Below are positions 31,736-39,522 of a DNA stretch of 64,000 bases, one piece after another; the stretch's first letter is position 1, and the number at the start of each line of letters is the position of its first letter. Position numbers and translations under genes: made by a program. The DNA comes from Streptomyces graminofaciens. Its GTDB lineage: Bacteria; Actinomycetota; Actinomycetes; Streptomycetales; Streptomycetaceae. The DNA is taken from positions 9,272,501 to 9,336,500 of the forward strand of contig NZ_AP018448.1 in the NCBI RefSeq assembly GCF_030294945.1, given 5' to 3'. Below the pieces are notes generated by a model that ran no database searches, was not told the DNA's origin, and was given only the letters and a program-made list of their open reading frames with translations.

Positions 31736-32767
31736 TCAGACCTGGCCGGCCTTCTCCAGCGCCGAGCAGCAGGTGTCGACGATCAGACGCGTCACGATGT
31801 ACGGGTCGACGTTGGCGTTCGGGCGGCGGTCCTCGATGTAGCCCTTGCCGTCCACCTCGACCTGCCACGGGATGCGGACCGAGGCGCCACGGTTGGAGAC
31901 ACCGTAGGAGTACTCGTTCCACGGGGCGGTCTCGTGCAGACCCGTCAGACGGTCGTCGATGCCGGCGCCGTAGTTCTTGACGTGGTCGAGCGGCTTCGAG
32001 CCCTCGCCCAGCGACTCGCACGCGGTGATGATCGCCTCGTAGCCCTCGCGCATCGCCTTCGTGGAGAAGTTGGTGTGCGCGCCGGCGCCGTTCCAGTCGC
32101 CCTTGACCGGCTTGGGGTCGAGGGTCGCGGAGACACCGAAGTCCTCGGCGGTGCGGTAGAGCAGCCAGCGGGCCACCCACAGGTGGTCGGAGACCTCCAG
32201 CGGGGAGACCGGGCCGACCTGGAACTCCCACTGGCCGGGCATGACCTCGGCGTTGATGCCGGAGATGGCGAGACCGGCCTCCAGGCAGTTCTCCAGGTGG
32301 GCCTCGACGATGTCACGGCCGAAGATCTCGTCGGCGCCGACACCGCAGTAGTAGCCGCCCTGCGGGGCCGGGAAGCCGCCCTTGGGGAAGCCGAGCGGGT
32401 AACCGTCCTGGAAGAAGGTGTACTCCTGCTCGATGCCGAAGATCGGCTCCTGGCCGGCGAACTTCTCGGCGACCTCGCGCAGCGCGGCGCGGGTGTTGGA
32501 GGAGTGCGGCGTGAAGTCGATGTCGAGGACCTCGCAGAGCACGAGGATGTCGTCGCCGCCGCGGATCGGGTCCGGGCAGGTGAAGACCGGCTTGAGCACA
32601 CGGTCCGAGGAGTGGCCCTCGGCCTGGTTCGTGGAGGAACCGTCGAAGCCCCAGATCGGCAGCGCGTCCAGACCGGCGGGCGCACCCGCGATGATCTTCG
32701 TCTTGGAACGGAGCTTGGCCGTCGGCTCGGTGCCGTCGATCCAGATGTACTCAGCCTTGAAGGTCAC
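31736..32767 (-). CDS. glnII: Glutamine synthetase II (eukaryotic-type, GSII)
   Basis: ATP-dependent synthesis of glutamine from glutamate and ammonia. At 343 residues it is the short eukaryotic-type enzyme, octameric or decameric and not adenylylated. Landmarks: MTFKAEYIWIDGTEPTAKLR, GFDGSSTNQAEGHSSDR, GAHTNFSTKAMR and NRGASVRIPW, then EDRRPNANVDPYIVTRL. I chose the GTG at 32767, with GAAGGA eight bases upstream; an ATG nine bases earlier overlaps the ribosome-binding site and would add MCP. A GlnR-like site lies upstream at 32877-32914. Second GS in the window with glnA. Confidence 0.97.
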   Translation of the reverse strand: MTFKAEYIWIDGTEPTAKLRSKTKIIAGAPAGLDALPIWGFDGSSTNQAEGHSSDRVLKPVFTCPDPIRGGDDILVLCEVLDIDFTPHSSNTRAALREVAEKFAGQEPIFGIEQEYTFFQDGYPLGFPKGGFPAPQGGYYCGVGADEIFGRDIVEAHLENCLEAGLAISGINAEVMPGQWEFQVGPVSPLEVSDHLWVARWLLYRTAEDFGVSATLDPKPVKGDWNGAGAHTNFSTKAMREGYEAIITACESLGEGSKPLDHVKNYGAGIDDRLTGLHETAPWNEYSYGVSNRGASVRIPWQVEVDGKGYIEDRRPNANVDPYIVTRLIVDTCCSALEKAGQV

Positions 32768-32876
32768 GGGACACATCCTTCGGGGTGGGTCTCTAGGCGC
32801 AATTGCGGGTGCTGCGGGGTGCTGCGGCGCTGCGGCACTGAAACGCCGCGCATGCCCGGCAGACTGTCAACGTGCG

Positions 32877-32914
32877 ATTTCCCGATCATTGCTCGAATGT
32901 GAACCCCGTGTTAC
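32877..32914 (-). promoter_or_regulatory. Putative GlnR-type operator of glnII (degenerate)
   Basis: On the minus strand GTAAC-6-TTCAC-6-GCAAT-6-GAAAT appears, four pentamers with exact six-base spacers. The outer pentamers match the GlnR pattern (GTnAC and GAAAC), the inner two deviate. The strict spacing supports it. It lies 110-147 bases upstream of the start. Confidence 0.7.
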
Positions 32915-33125
32915 CGGGTGCCGTTGTGGCGCGACTCACCCCTTGAGAGCGTTCGCAGCCGCTATGTCCAGGCTGCGAGCGGGGCCTCGCGGGCGGTTCC
33001 CGTACATCTGTGCGACACCGGACGAGGTCCGCTCGTACGGCCACTGCCCCCTGTGCCGGGCGTGCGCGAGATGGCTCGTATGCGATGGGGTTGGCCGAAT
33101 GCCGGGGAGGCGGCGCGTGCCGCCC

Positions 33126-33596
33126 TCATTCGGAGCCGGTCGCCGCCTCCCGCATCTCCTCCAGGAACCCGCGCACGGCGGCCAGTTCCCGCTCGTCGTA
33201 TCCGCGCAGCAGCTCCACCGCCCGCCCGATCAGCGGCCCGAAGGACTCCCACCCCACCTCGATCGCCCGCTCGTCGAGCTCCACCAGCACCCGGCGCCGG
33301 TCCTGCCGGTCCCGGGTCCGCCGTACGTGGCCGAGCCGCTCCAGGCGGTCGACCAGTGCCGTCGCCCCGGCCGAGTTGAGGCCGAGTAGAGCGCCGAGCC
33401 GCCCCGCCGTCAGCGCCGTACCGGCCCTGGAGGCGTCCATCAGGGCGATCAGAGCACGTACGTCGGTCGGATGCATCCCGTTCCGGTTCGCGAACCGGGC
33501 GCTGTGCAGGCCGAGTTCGACGGTGACCTCGCGCAACAGATGGACGACCGCCATCTCACGCTCGTGATCCGCCACGCGCTCCTCGCCCTCCGCCAT
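33126..33596 (-). CDS. MarR-family transcriptional regulator
   Basis: A 156-residue MarR protein. The winged helix lies at about residues 40-110 (MHPTDVRALIALMDASRAG, LTAGRLGALLGLNSAGATALVDRLERLG, VRRTRDRQDRRRVLVELDE). It is divergent from the alpha/beta hydrolase gene, with the shared promoter region carrying an inverted repeat. The start at ATG 33596 has only a weak GGGGCGG. MarR regulators commonly control the divergent neighbour and sense a small hydrophobic ligand, which fits this layout. Confidence 0.9.
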   Translation of the reverse strand: MAEGEERVADHEREMAVVHLLREVTVELGLHSARFANRNGMHPTDVRALIALMDASRAGTALTAGRLGALLGLNSAGATALVDRLERLGHVRRTRDRQDRRRVLVELDERAIEVGWESFGPLIGRAVELLRGYDERELAAVRGFLEEMREAATGSE

Positions 33597-33615
33597 GCCC
33601 GCCCCAAACCAACTG

Positions 33616-33648
33616 TCTCGCTCGCCTAGTATCTTGCCGAGCGAGATA
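33616..33648. promoter_or_regulatory. Inverted repeats in the MarR/hydrolase divergent promoter
   Basis: TCTCGCTCG (33616-33624) is a perfect inverted repeat of CGAGCGAGA (33638-33646). Overlapping it, TATCTTGC (33630-33637) nearly mirrors GCGAGATA (33641-33648). The latter spacing of three bases fits a MarR dimer site. Inferred operator. Confidence 0.65.
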
Positions 33649-33702
33649 TTATCGGATCGGCGGGGCGGTCGGGACCGGCCGCGGGGGAGGGGGCGATCAC
33701 CC

Positions 33703-34590
33703 ATGGGCACAGACGCGGGTACAGGTTCGTACGACGTCGGGGTGTTCCGCGAGGCGTACGGCAAGGTTCTGGCCAAGTGGCCGGCGGACCGCGAGGCACT
33801 CAACGTGCCCGGGGCCTTCGGCGCGACCCGGGTGCACATGTGCGGTCCGTGTGACGCGCCCCCGCTGGTGCTCCTCCCGGGCGGCGGCGGTGCCACCTCC
33901 GCCTCCTGGTTCGCCAACGCCGAGGCGCTGTCCCGTGACCACCGGGTGTACGCCCTCGACCTGATCGGCCAGCCGGGCCTGAGCACAGGTGAGGCCGGCC
34001 ACCCCCTCCGTACGGTGGCCGACCTCACGGCCTGGCTCGACGGGACCCTGGACGGGCTCGGCGTCGACGCGACCGCGCTGTGCGGTCATTCGTACGGCGC
34101 CTGGATCGCCCTGCACTACACCGTGCACGCGCCCCACCGGGTCCGCCGTCTGGCACTGCTCGACCCGACCGGGTGCTTCTCCCGGTTCCGGGCCGCGTAT
34201 CTCCTGCGTGCCGGCTGGATGCTGCTCGGCCGCTCCGCCCGCCGCACCCGCGCCTTTCTGGAGTGGGAGACGGGCGGTGCCCCACTGGACCCCGAGTGGC
34301 TCCGCCTCCAGGAGGCGGCCGCGGGCTTCCCCTTCGTACGGCCGGTCGCCGGACCGGGGCCGGACCGCGCGACGGCGGCTGCCCTCGACGTGCCGACCCT
34401 GCTGCTCCTGGCCGGAGACAGCAGGGCCCACGACTCCCGCCGGGTGGCGGTCCGCGCCGCCGAGTGGCTGCCGCGCGCGGAGGTCACCGTCCTGCCGGAC
34501 GTCTCCCACCACGCGCTGCCGCACACGTGCTCAGCGGAGCTGAACCGCCGCCTGACGGACTTCCTCACCGGCTCCCTGAACGACGGCTGA
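33703..34590 (+). CDS. Alpha/beta-fold hydrolase
   Basis: A 295-residue serine hydrolase of the alpha/beta-hydrolase fold. Visible elements: oxyanion loop LLPGGGGATSASWF, nucleophile elbow ALCGHSYGAWIAL, acid Asp in LLLAGDSRAHDSRR and His in DVSHHALPHTC. The ATG at 33703 follows a GGGGGAGGG run, preferred over in-frame upstream starts inside the operator. It is divergent from and probably regulated by the MarR protein. Substrate unknown. It ends 2 bases before the convergent gene's stop. Confidence 0.88.
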   Translation: MGTDAGTGSYDVGVFREAYGKVLAKWPADREALNVPGAFGATRVHMCGPCDAPPLVLLPGGGGATSASWFANAEALSRDHRVYALDLIGQPGLSTGEAGHPLRTVADLTAWLDGTLDGLGVDATALCGHSYGAWIALHYTVHAPHRVRRLALLDPTGCFSRFRAAYLLRAGWMLLGRSARRTRAFLEWETGGAPLDPEWLRLQEAAAGFPFVRPVAGPGPDRATAAALDVPTLLLLAGDSRAHDSRRVAVRAAEWLPRAEVTVLPDVSHHALPHTCSAELNRRLTDFLTGSLNDG

Positions 34591-34592
34591 CG

Positions 34593-35279
34593 TCACCCCA
34601 CCTTCTCGATCAGGGCCCGGCGGATCAGGAACTTGCCGGGTTCCCGGACCTGTTCGAAGGCCGCGTCGTTCAGCAGGACACAACTGCCGGAGACCGAGGT
34701 GACCTCCACGGTCGTGGACTTGTTGTTGTCCAGGTTGGTCACCTTCAGCTTCGTACCGGCGGGGAACTGGTTGCTGGACGCTGCCGGGGCGCCCGCCTCG
34801 CCGGAGAGGGTGACGGTGGAGCCGTCGCAGACCTGTTCGCCGGAGGCGGCGGCGTCATCGCCGCCGGTCCCGGCACCGGCATCGGCGTCGCCGCCGTTGT
34901 CGCCGCCCGTCTCCGCCGCGGGGGCGGATGCGGACGGGGCCTCGGCGGGCTGCTCCGGCTGGGTGGCCTGGGAGTCCTGAGCCGACTCCCCGACCACGCA
35001 GTCGGACGCCTCCTGCTGGCGCTTGATCTGTGCGATGACGGCCTCGCGGTTGGCGATCCGGGCCTCGGACTGCGCGTCCGGGGCGGCCCGCTGGCCGTCG
35101 ATGAACTTCTGGTTGTTGCCGAGGGCGGTGGCGAGCCCCTGGCAGACGGTCGACTCCGCGGCGGTCTGGGCCGCGTTCGACGTGGTCGCCATGGCGAAGG
35201 CCCCGCCTCCCGCCACCGCCGCGGCGCCGACCAACAGCGCGATCTTCTTTTTCGTACTGACTGTTCTCCTGCGCGACAT
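34593..35279 (-). CDS. Secreted RlpA-like double-psi beta-barrel protein
   Basis: A 228-residue exported or membrane-anchored protein. The N terminus is basic with a hydrophobic stretch (KKKIALLVGAAAVAGGG). A helical part follows with two Cys (TVCQGLATAL and SDCVVGESA), then an Ala/Gly/Asp-rich linker, and a C-terminal about 85 residues (VCDGSTVTLSGEAG, LKVTNLDNNKSTTVEV, CVLLNDAAFEQV) like the RlpA/expansin-type barrel found in cell-wall proteins. A peptidoglycan-related role is plausible. Tail-to-tail with the alpha/beta hydrolase. Confidence 0.72.
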   Translation of the reverse strand: MSRRRTVSTKKKIALLVGAAAVAGGGAFAMATTSNAAQTAAESTVCQGLATALGNNQKFIDGQRAAPDAQSEARIANREAVIAQIKRQQEASDCVVGESAQDSQATQPEQPAEAPSASAPAAETGGDNGGDADAGAGTGGDDAAASGEQVCDGSTVTLSGEAGAPAASSNQFPAGTKLKVTNLDNNKSTTVEVTSVSGSCVLLNDAAFEQVREPGKFLIRRALIEKVG

Positions 35280-35460
35280 GCGCGCCTCCTGAAGAGGTAG
35301 GGGAGCGTACGCCGCTATGTACGAGATACCGAACGAAGTTACTCAGGGGTTGTGGGAGCCCCTCAAGTAACGTGCGTCACATGAGGGGTTGGTCGACTCT
35401 CGGCCACCAGGGCCGGTCCGACGGACCGGGCCGGCTCCACCGGCTCCACCGGCCCCGGCC

Positions 35461-35820
35461 CTACCGAGACAGCGCGTCCCGTACGGCCTCGTCCGTGCGG
35501 GCCACGAGTGCCGTGCCGTCGTCCGCGGTGATGATCGGCCGCTGGATCAGCTTCGGGTGCTCGGAGAGTGCCTTGACCCACCGGTCGCGCGCGGAGGCGT
35601 CCCGGGCCCAGTCCTTCAGGCCGAGCTCCTTGGCCACGGCCTCCTGGGTGCGGGTGATGTCCCATGGTTCGAGGCCGAGCCGGTCCAGTACGTCACGGAT
35701 CTCGTCCTCGCTCGGGACGTCCTCCAGGTAGCGGCGGACGGTGTAGCCGGCGCCCTCGGCGTCGAGCAGGCTGATCGCGCTGCGGCACTTCGAACAGGCC
35801 GGATTGATCCAGATCTCCAT
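35461..35820 (-). CDS. ArsC/Spx-family thioredoxin-fold protein (arsenate reductase-like)
   Basis: A 119-residue protein of the ArsC/Spx group: MEIWINPACSKCRSA puts two Cys at positions 8 and 11, and QRPIITADDGTALVAR contains the conserved Arg-Pro. The length matches glutaredoxin-linked arsenate reductases, but many such proteins are not arsenate enzymes and no ars genes are near. ATG 35820 is used; a GTG nine bases upstream is possible and neither has a strong site. Confidence 0.85.
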   Translation of the reverse strand: MEIWINPACSKCRSAISLLDAEGAGYTVRRYLEDVPSEDEIRDVLDRLGLEPWDITRTQEAVAKELGLKDWARDASARDRWVKALSEHPKLIQRPIITADDGTALVARTDEAVRDALSR

Positions 35821-35996
35821 GGCGCCCACGGTAGCGGGCGGCCCGCGAGAACCCGTGTTCCATGCGGGTAACAGAACCCCTCAAAGCCCTTCTGGCCAGG
35901 GGCGATTGTCAGTGGGGGGTAGTAAAATTGAAGCAGTGTTCGAGGGTGGCCGACGGGGGATTCCGGCGGCGCCCTGACCGCGACAGGAGGATGTCC

Positions 35997-36311
35997 GTGC
36001 CCGCTGCCGCACTGAAGTCGAAGCCGCTGCCCACCCAGTCCACCGTCCAGCATCCCGTCCTGCTCGACCTGCCCTACGAGCCCGTCGTGAAGCACACGCT
36101 GCCGCCGGGCCGTCCCCGCGAGTGGTACATCACGCACAACCGGCGTCTGAAGGCCATGCGCCTCGCGATCGCCCTGCTCGACTCCGGTGTCCACATGCCG
36201 AACCAGGCCCGCAACGAGACGATCCGCACCACCGCCGAACTCATCGGCGTGCACCCGCCGTCGGACACGACGTGCCACATGGTGCGGGCGCTGATGCGGT
36301 ACAGCCGCTGA
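35997..36311 (+). CDS. Conserved hypothetical protein, 104 residues
   Basis: A small soluble protein, predicted basic and without membrane segments. The middle part EPVVKHTLPPGRPREWYI and HNRRLKAMRLAIALLDSG, then RNETIRTTAELIGVHPPSD look like a helical DNA- or RNA-binding segment but match no family I can name. AGGAGG lies six bases before GTG 35997; an ATG at 35991 would have no spacer. Strongly translated judging from its ribosome-binding site. Two hairpins follow at 36352. Confidence 0.8.
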   Translation: MPAAALKSKPLPTQSTVQHPVLLDLPYEPVVKHTLPPGRPREWYITHNRRLKAMRLAIALLDSGVHMPNQARNETIRTTAELIGVHPPSDTTCHMVRALMRYSR

Positions 36312-36351
36312 GTCCGTCGCGGTCCGATCGTCACTGATCACCACGGAATGT

Positions 36352-36436
36352 CCGGTGCCGCCCACCCTCTCGGGGGTGGGCGGCACCGGTGCGTCGGGGG
36401 CGATCTCCGGCCGTCAGGGTTGGCCGGAGATCGCCC
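36352..36436 (+). terminator. Two tandem perfect hairpins
   Basis: A 16-bp stem (36352-36367 with 36374-36389) and a 15-bp stem (36398-36412 with 36422-36436) follow the small hypothetical gene. Both are perfect. The first is the likely terminator; the second may belong to the next gene's leader. Confidence 0.85.
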
Positions 36437-36560
36437 TAGCCGTGCCCACCTGTGGTCCATACGATGCGGTCGCCCCTCGGTCTTCACAGCTTTTTCACAG
36501 GCCCGGGGGTGCTGTGCGTGCCGTTTTGGCATGTGCATGTCTCTAATTGGAGGACCCCCC

Positions 36561-37208
36561 ATGGTTCGTGGACTCCTGCTGGGTGGCGCCGTCGCCGCCC
36601 TGCTCGCCACCGCGTTTCCCGCGCAGGCCTCTTCGCCGTTCGACAACCCGCCCCCGGACAAGATCGTCATCAAGGTCGCCACGGTGAACGGCTCCGGCTG
36701 TCCCGCCGGCACCGCCGCGGTCGCCGTCTCCCCCGACAACACCGCGTTCACGGTCACCTATAGCGACTACCTCGCCCAGGTCGGCGGTGGCGCCCCCTCC
36801 ACCGCGTTCCGCAAGAACTGCCAGCTCAACCTGATCGTCCACGTCCCCGGGGGCTTCACCTACGCCATCGCCAGCGTCGACTACCGCGGCTTCGCCTCGC
36901 TCGCGCGTGGCGCGAGCGGCGTGGAGAAGGCCTCGTACTACTTCCAGGGCTCCCCGGACACGGCGTCCAGGACCCACACGTTCAACGGCCCCCTCGAGGA
37001 CAACTGGCAGGCCACCGACGATACCGACTGGGCCCAGCTGGTCTGGGCGCCCTGTGGCGTCGAGCGCAACTTCAACATCAACACCGAGCTGCGGGTGAAC
37101 AAGGGCACGTCCACGTCCAGCAGCACGAGCTTCATGACGATGGACTCGACCGACGGCGACATCAGCACGATCTACCACTTGGCGTGGAAGGAGTGCCCTG
37201 CCGCGTGA
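36561..37208 (+). CDS. DUF4360 secreted protein
   Basis: A 215-residue exported protein. The signal peptide is MVRGLLLGGAVAALLATAF ending at AQA-S. The mature domain has VNGSGCPAGTAAVAVSPDN, AFRKNCQLNLIVHVPGGF and VWAPCGVERNFNINTELRV, with three Cys, and the C-terminal WKECP, the DUF4360 pattern. Function unknown; family members are extracellular in actinobacteria and fungi. ATG follows TTGGAGGA. A hairpin closes the gene. Confidence 0.88.
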   Translation: MVRGLLLGGAVAALLATAFPAQASSPFDNPPPDKIVIKVATVNGSGCPAGTAAVAVSPDNTAFTVTYSDYLAQVGGGAPSTAFRKNCQLNLIVHVPGGFTYAIASVDYRGFASLARGASGVEKASYYFQGSPDTASRTHTFNGPLEDNWQATDDTDWAQLVWAPCGVERNFNINTELRVNKGTSTSSSTSFMTMDSTDGDISTIYHLAWKECPAA

Positions 37209-37215
37209 GCGTGGC

Positions 37216-37249
37216 GCCGGGTGCCCTCTTCTTTTCTTGGGCACCCGGC
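37216..37249 (+). terminator. Hairpin after the DUF4360 gene
   Basis: GCCGGGTGCCC (37216-37226) pairs perfectly with 37239-37249 around a T-rich loop, 8 bases after the stop. Confidence 0.85.
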
Positions 37250-37280
37250 ACTTCGGCGAGCGTCACGGGGCGGCTTGTTG

Positions 37281-37432
37281 TCTGCGGGTGGGTGGGGCTG
37301 GTCGCGCAGTTCCCCGCGCCCCTGAAGGCAGCGGCCCCTGCGGGCCTTAAAGGCGACGGGGCGCAGCCCCGGCTTTTCACGGGCGCGGGGCTGTGCCGAT
37401 ATGCGGCTCCGCCGCGTGGGCGCGAGCAACCA
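37281..37432. repeat. REP-like dispersed palindromic element, fuller copy
   Basis: GGTGGGTGGGGCTGGTCGC, then GCAGTTCCCCGCGCCCCTGA, opens the element; a right end with GGGCGCGGGGCTGTGCC and GCGCGAGCAACC closes it. The core is shared with copies at 3.6, 51.0, 55.6 and 61.7 kb. It lies between convergent genes. Confidence 0.65.
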
Positions 37433-37590
37433 CGACACACCCGCACCCGCCAACACACCCGCACCCGCCAACACACCCGCACCCGCCAACACACCCGCAC
37501 CCGCCAACACACCCGCACCCGCCAACACACCCGCATCCGCCAACACACCCGCACCCGCACCCGCACCCGCCAACGCACCCGGGCCACCCG
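37433..37590. repeat. 18-bp minisatellite (about 7 copies)
   Basis: ACACCCGCACCCGCCAAC repeats about seven times, then degenerates into CACCCG runs. It lies just downstream of the AlkZ-like gene's stop and beside the REP-like element. All frames are open only because of the period; I do not call a gene. Confidence 0.9.
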
Positions 37591-37616
37591 AGCTCTCCCG
37601 CGTACGAGGTCGAGAC

Positions 37617-38804
37617 TCAGCTGCCCGCCAACTCCCGCTCCAGAGGGGACCGAAACCGCGGAGTGACCCGAGCCCCACCCAGCCACCCCCGCAACCGCTC
37701 CACCTCCGAGGCGATCGCCACCTCCCCCTCCCGCCCCACCCCCTTCGCGTCCAACAGCCGCCACACAACCTCACCGTCCGCCCGCTGGGCCCAACCCCCC
37801 ACCACCCGACCGTTCCACCACACCGTCGGCCCGATGTTGCCGCTGTAGTCGAACAGCGAAGGCCGCAGCTCGGCCGGCAGATACCAGTCCCGCTGCTGCC
37901 ATCCCATCGCCGTGGGGTCGAGCCCGGGCAGCAGCGCCGCCCAGGACTCGCCCGGCCCGACGACCGGCTCCTCGTCCCCGGCGACCACGTACCCCGTGCC
38001 CTCGTCCAGGCCCACCGCCCGCGCCCCGATCGCCGCCAGGGCCCGGCGGACATCGCTGACCCGCCACCCCGTCCACCACTTCAGGTCGGCCTCCGTCGCC
38101 GGACCACACACCGCCAACCACCGCCCCAGCAACGCGGCCTGCGCCTCGGCCACGTCCCACTCGGGATGCGGCGGCGCCACCGCCCACCGGTACTGGCTCG
38201 ACGTCCACGAGCCGAGCGGCCGCGCCCGCACGACCTTGCCCTCCGCGCCCAGCACCTTCAGCAGTCTCGTCGAGACCGTGTGCAGCCCCTCGTAGCTCTT
38301 CCCCGCCCCGTACAGGAACCGCCGGCGCAGGCGCGGCTCGTCCTCGGCGAGCTCCACCGCCGTCGCCTGGCCGCGCCGGGCCAGTGCCGCCAGCGTCGAC
38401 TCCTCGACCTCTTTCAGCCAGGCCGCGTCGGGCGCCCCGCCCACCTCCATGTGCTTGAGCAGCGACGCCCGCTCCTTCGCGGCGACCGCGAGGCTCGTCG
38501 AGGAGTGCACCACGGGGGTCAGCTCCGTGGGGAACACGAACACCGTGTGCCGCATGCCGTGCATCCGCACCAGCGTCCGGTCCTCGTACAGCGCCCGCTC
38601 GGTCTCGGCCACCGTCCGCCCCGGATCGGCGAGCCGCGCGCCCACGGCCAGAAACACCGTCGCCGGGTCCGAGCCGTGCAGCGCGACCATCGACTCGGCC
38701 ACCTCCTCGGGCCCCGCCGCCCGCGCGTCCCCGGCCAGCCGCTGCCGCAGCGCGAGCCGCGCCCGCCGCTCCGCCACGCCGATGTACCGCCGCACTTCCC
38801 CCAT
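37617..38804 (-). CDS. Winged-helix DNA-binding protein of the AlkZ/HTH_42 family
   Basis: A 395-residue protein of the HTH_42 group, which includes the AlkZ interstrand-crosslink DNA glycosylases. Visible parts: VAERRARLALRQRLAG, MRHTVFVFPTELTPVVHSS, LKEVEESTLAALARRG, and a WQQRDWYLPAEL segment resembling the QxQ/QxD catalytic loop region. AlkZ enzymes excise bulky or crosslinked bases, often giving self-resistance to a genotoxin; whether this one is a housekeeping member is unclear. I start at ATG 38804 (MGEVRRYIG), where homology begins; upstream frame is low-complexity. Confidence 0.8.
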   Translation of the reverse strand: MGEVRRYIGVAERRARLALRQRLAGDARAAGPEEVAESMVALHGSDPATVFLAVGARLADPGRTVAETERALYEDRTLVRMHGMRHTVFVFPTELTPVVHSSTSLAVAAKERASLLKHMEVGGAPDAAWLKEVEESTLAALARRGQATAVELAEDEPRLRRRFLYGAGKSYEGLHTVSTRLLKVLGAEGKVVRARPLGSWTSSQYRWAVAPPHPEWDVAEAQAALLGRWLAVCGPATEADLKWWTGWRVSDVRRALAAIGARAVGLDEGTGYVVAGDEEPVVGPGESWAALLPGLDPTAMGWQQRDWYLPAELRPSLFDYSGNIGPTVWWNGRVVGGWAQRADGEVVWRLLDAKGVGREGEVAIASEVERLRGWLGGARVTPRFRSPLERELAGS

Positions 38805-39066
38805 GCCGACCGCCTCCACCCCTACGTCCCCACCGCTTCGCCCGTCTCGCTCGCTCTGTGACGCATCCTCCCGGACACCACTGACAATCGGGCCCATCGC
38901 CGACCGGCCCCTGTCACCCGATCGCCGCAGCGAACCCCCTCCCGACGTGCGCGTCCCACCCGTCCGGCCTTCACTGCGATCAGGAGGTGGCGGCACCCGG
39001 AACCACCCGAATCACCCGGGGTCACGAAGTCACGAAGTCACGAAGTCACGGAGGCACGGAGGCACG

Positions 39067-39522
39067 ATGGGCGACGCGACGGAGCGGCACCGCATACGGA
39101 GGACGGGGCGCAAAGCCGTACGCGCGGCCGAGCGGTACGACGTCAGAGCGCCCGACCGGAAACGCCCACCCGCATCGACGCGGCACTCCGCATCCGCATC
39201 GGCGCGGCACTCCGCATCCGCATCGGCGCGGCACTCCGCATCCGCATCGGCGCGGCACACCGCACCCGCATCGGTGCGGCACAGCCCACCCGCATCGACG
39301 CGGCACTCCGCATCCGCATCGGTGCGGCACAGCCCACCCGCATCGACGCGGCACTCCGCATCCGCATCGACGCGGCACTCCGCATCCGCATCGGCGCGGC
39401 ACACCGCACCCGCATCGGTGCGGCACAGCCCACCCGCATCGGTGCGGCACAGCCCACCCGCATCGACGCGCCACACCGCACCCGCGTCGGTGCGCCCCGG
39501 CACACGGCGATCCCCCCGATGA
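39067..39522 (+). CDS. Repeat-rich ORF (8-residue repeats) overlapping the DUF2252 start
   Basis: A 151-residue frame opening MGDATERHRIRRTGRKAV, then an array of about 13 RHSASASA-type octamers (variants RHTAPASV and RHSPPAST). It has a good site (GGAGG, then CACG and ATG). Its TGA overlaps the ATG of the DUF2252 gene as ATGA. The array is 24 bp per unit and is therefore open in every frame, so coding is not certain. Coupling would explain why the DUF2252 gene has no ribosome-binding site. The tail could instead be a noncoding minisatellite. Confidence 0.4.
   Translation: MGDATERHRIRRTGRKAVRAAERYDVRAPDRKRPPASTRHSASASARHSASASARHSASASARHTAPASVRHSPPASTRHSASASVRHSPPASTRHSASASTRHSASASARHTAPASVRHSPPASVRHSPPASTRHTAPASVRPGTRRSPR
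39165..39500. repeat. 24-bp tandem repeat array (about 13 units)
   Basis: Units like CGGCACTCCGCATCCGCATC repeat with a 24-base period and few variants (ACCGCACCC and AGCCCACCC) between 39165 and 39500. A smaller TCACGAAG/GCACGGAG octamer-to-nonamer series precedes it at 39019-39066. Higher-order alternation of variants suggests block duplication. Confidence 0.9.

Noticed and set aside
35461..35820. An arsenic resistance locus
   Set aside because: The ArsC-like protein stands alone; no arsB, arsR or related genes are near.
37393..38861. A plus-strand frame opposite the AlkZ-like gene
   Set aside because: Pro/His repeat followed by Arg-rich translation without a domain; the minus frame is a recognisable HTH_42 protein.
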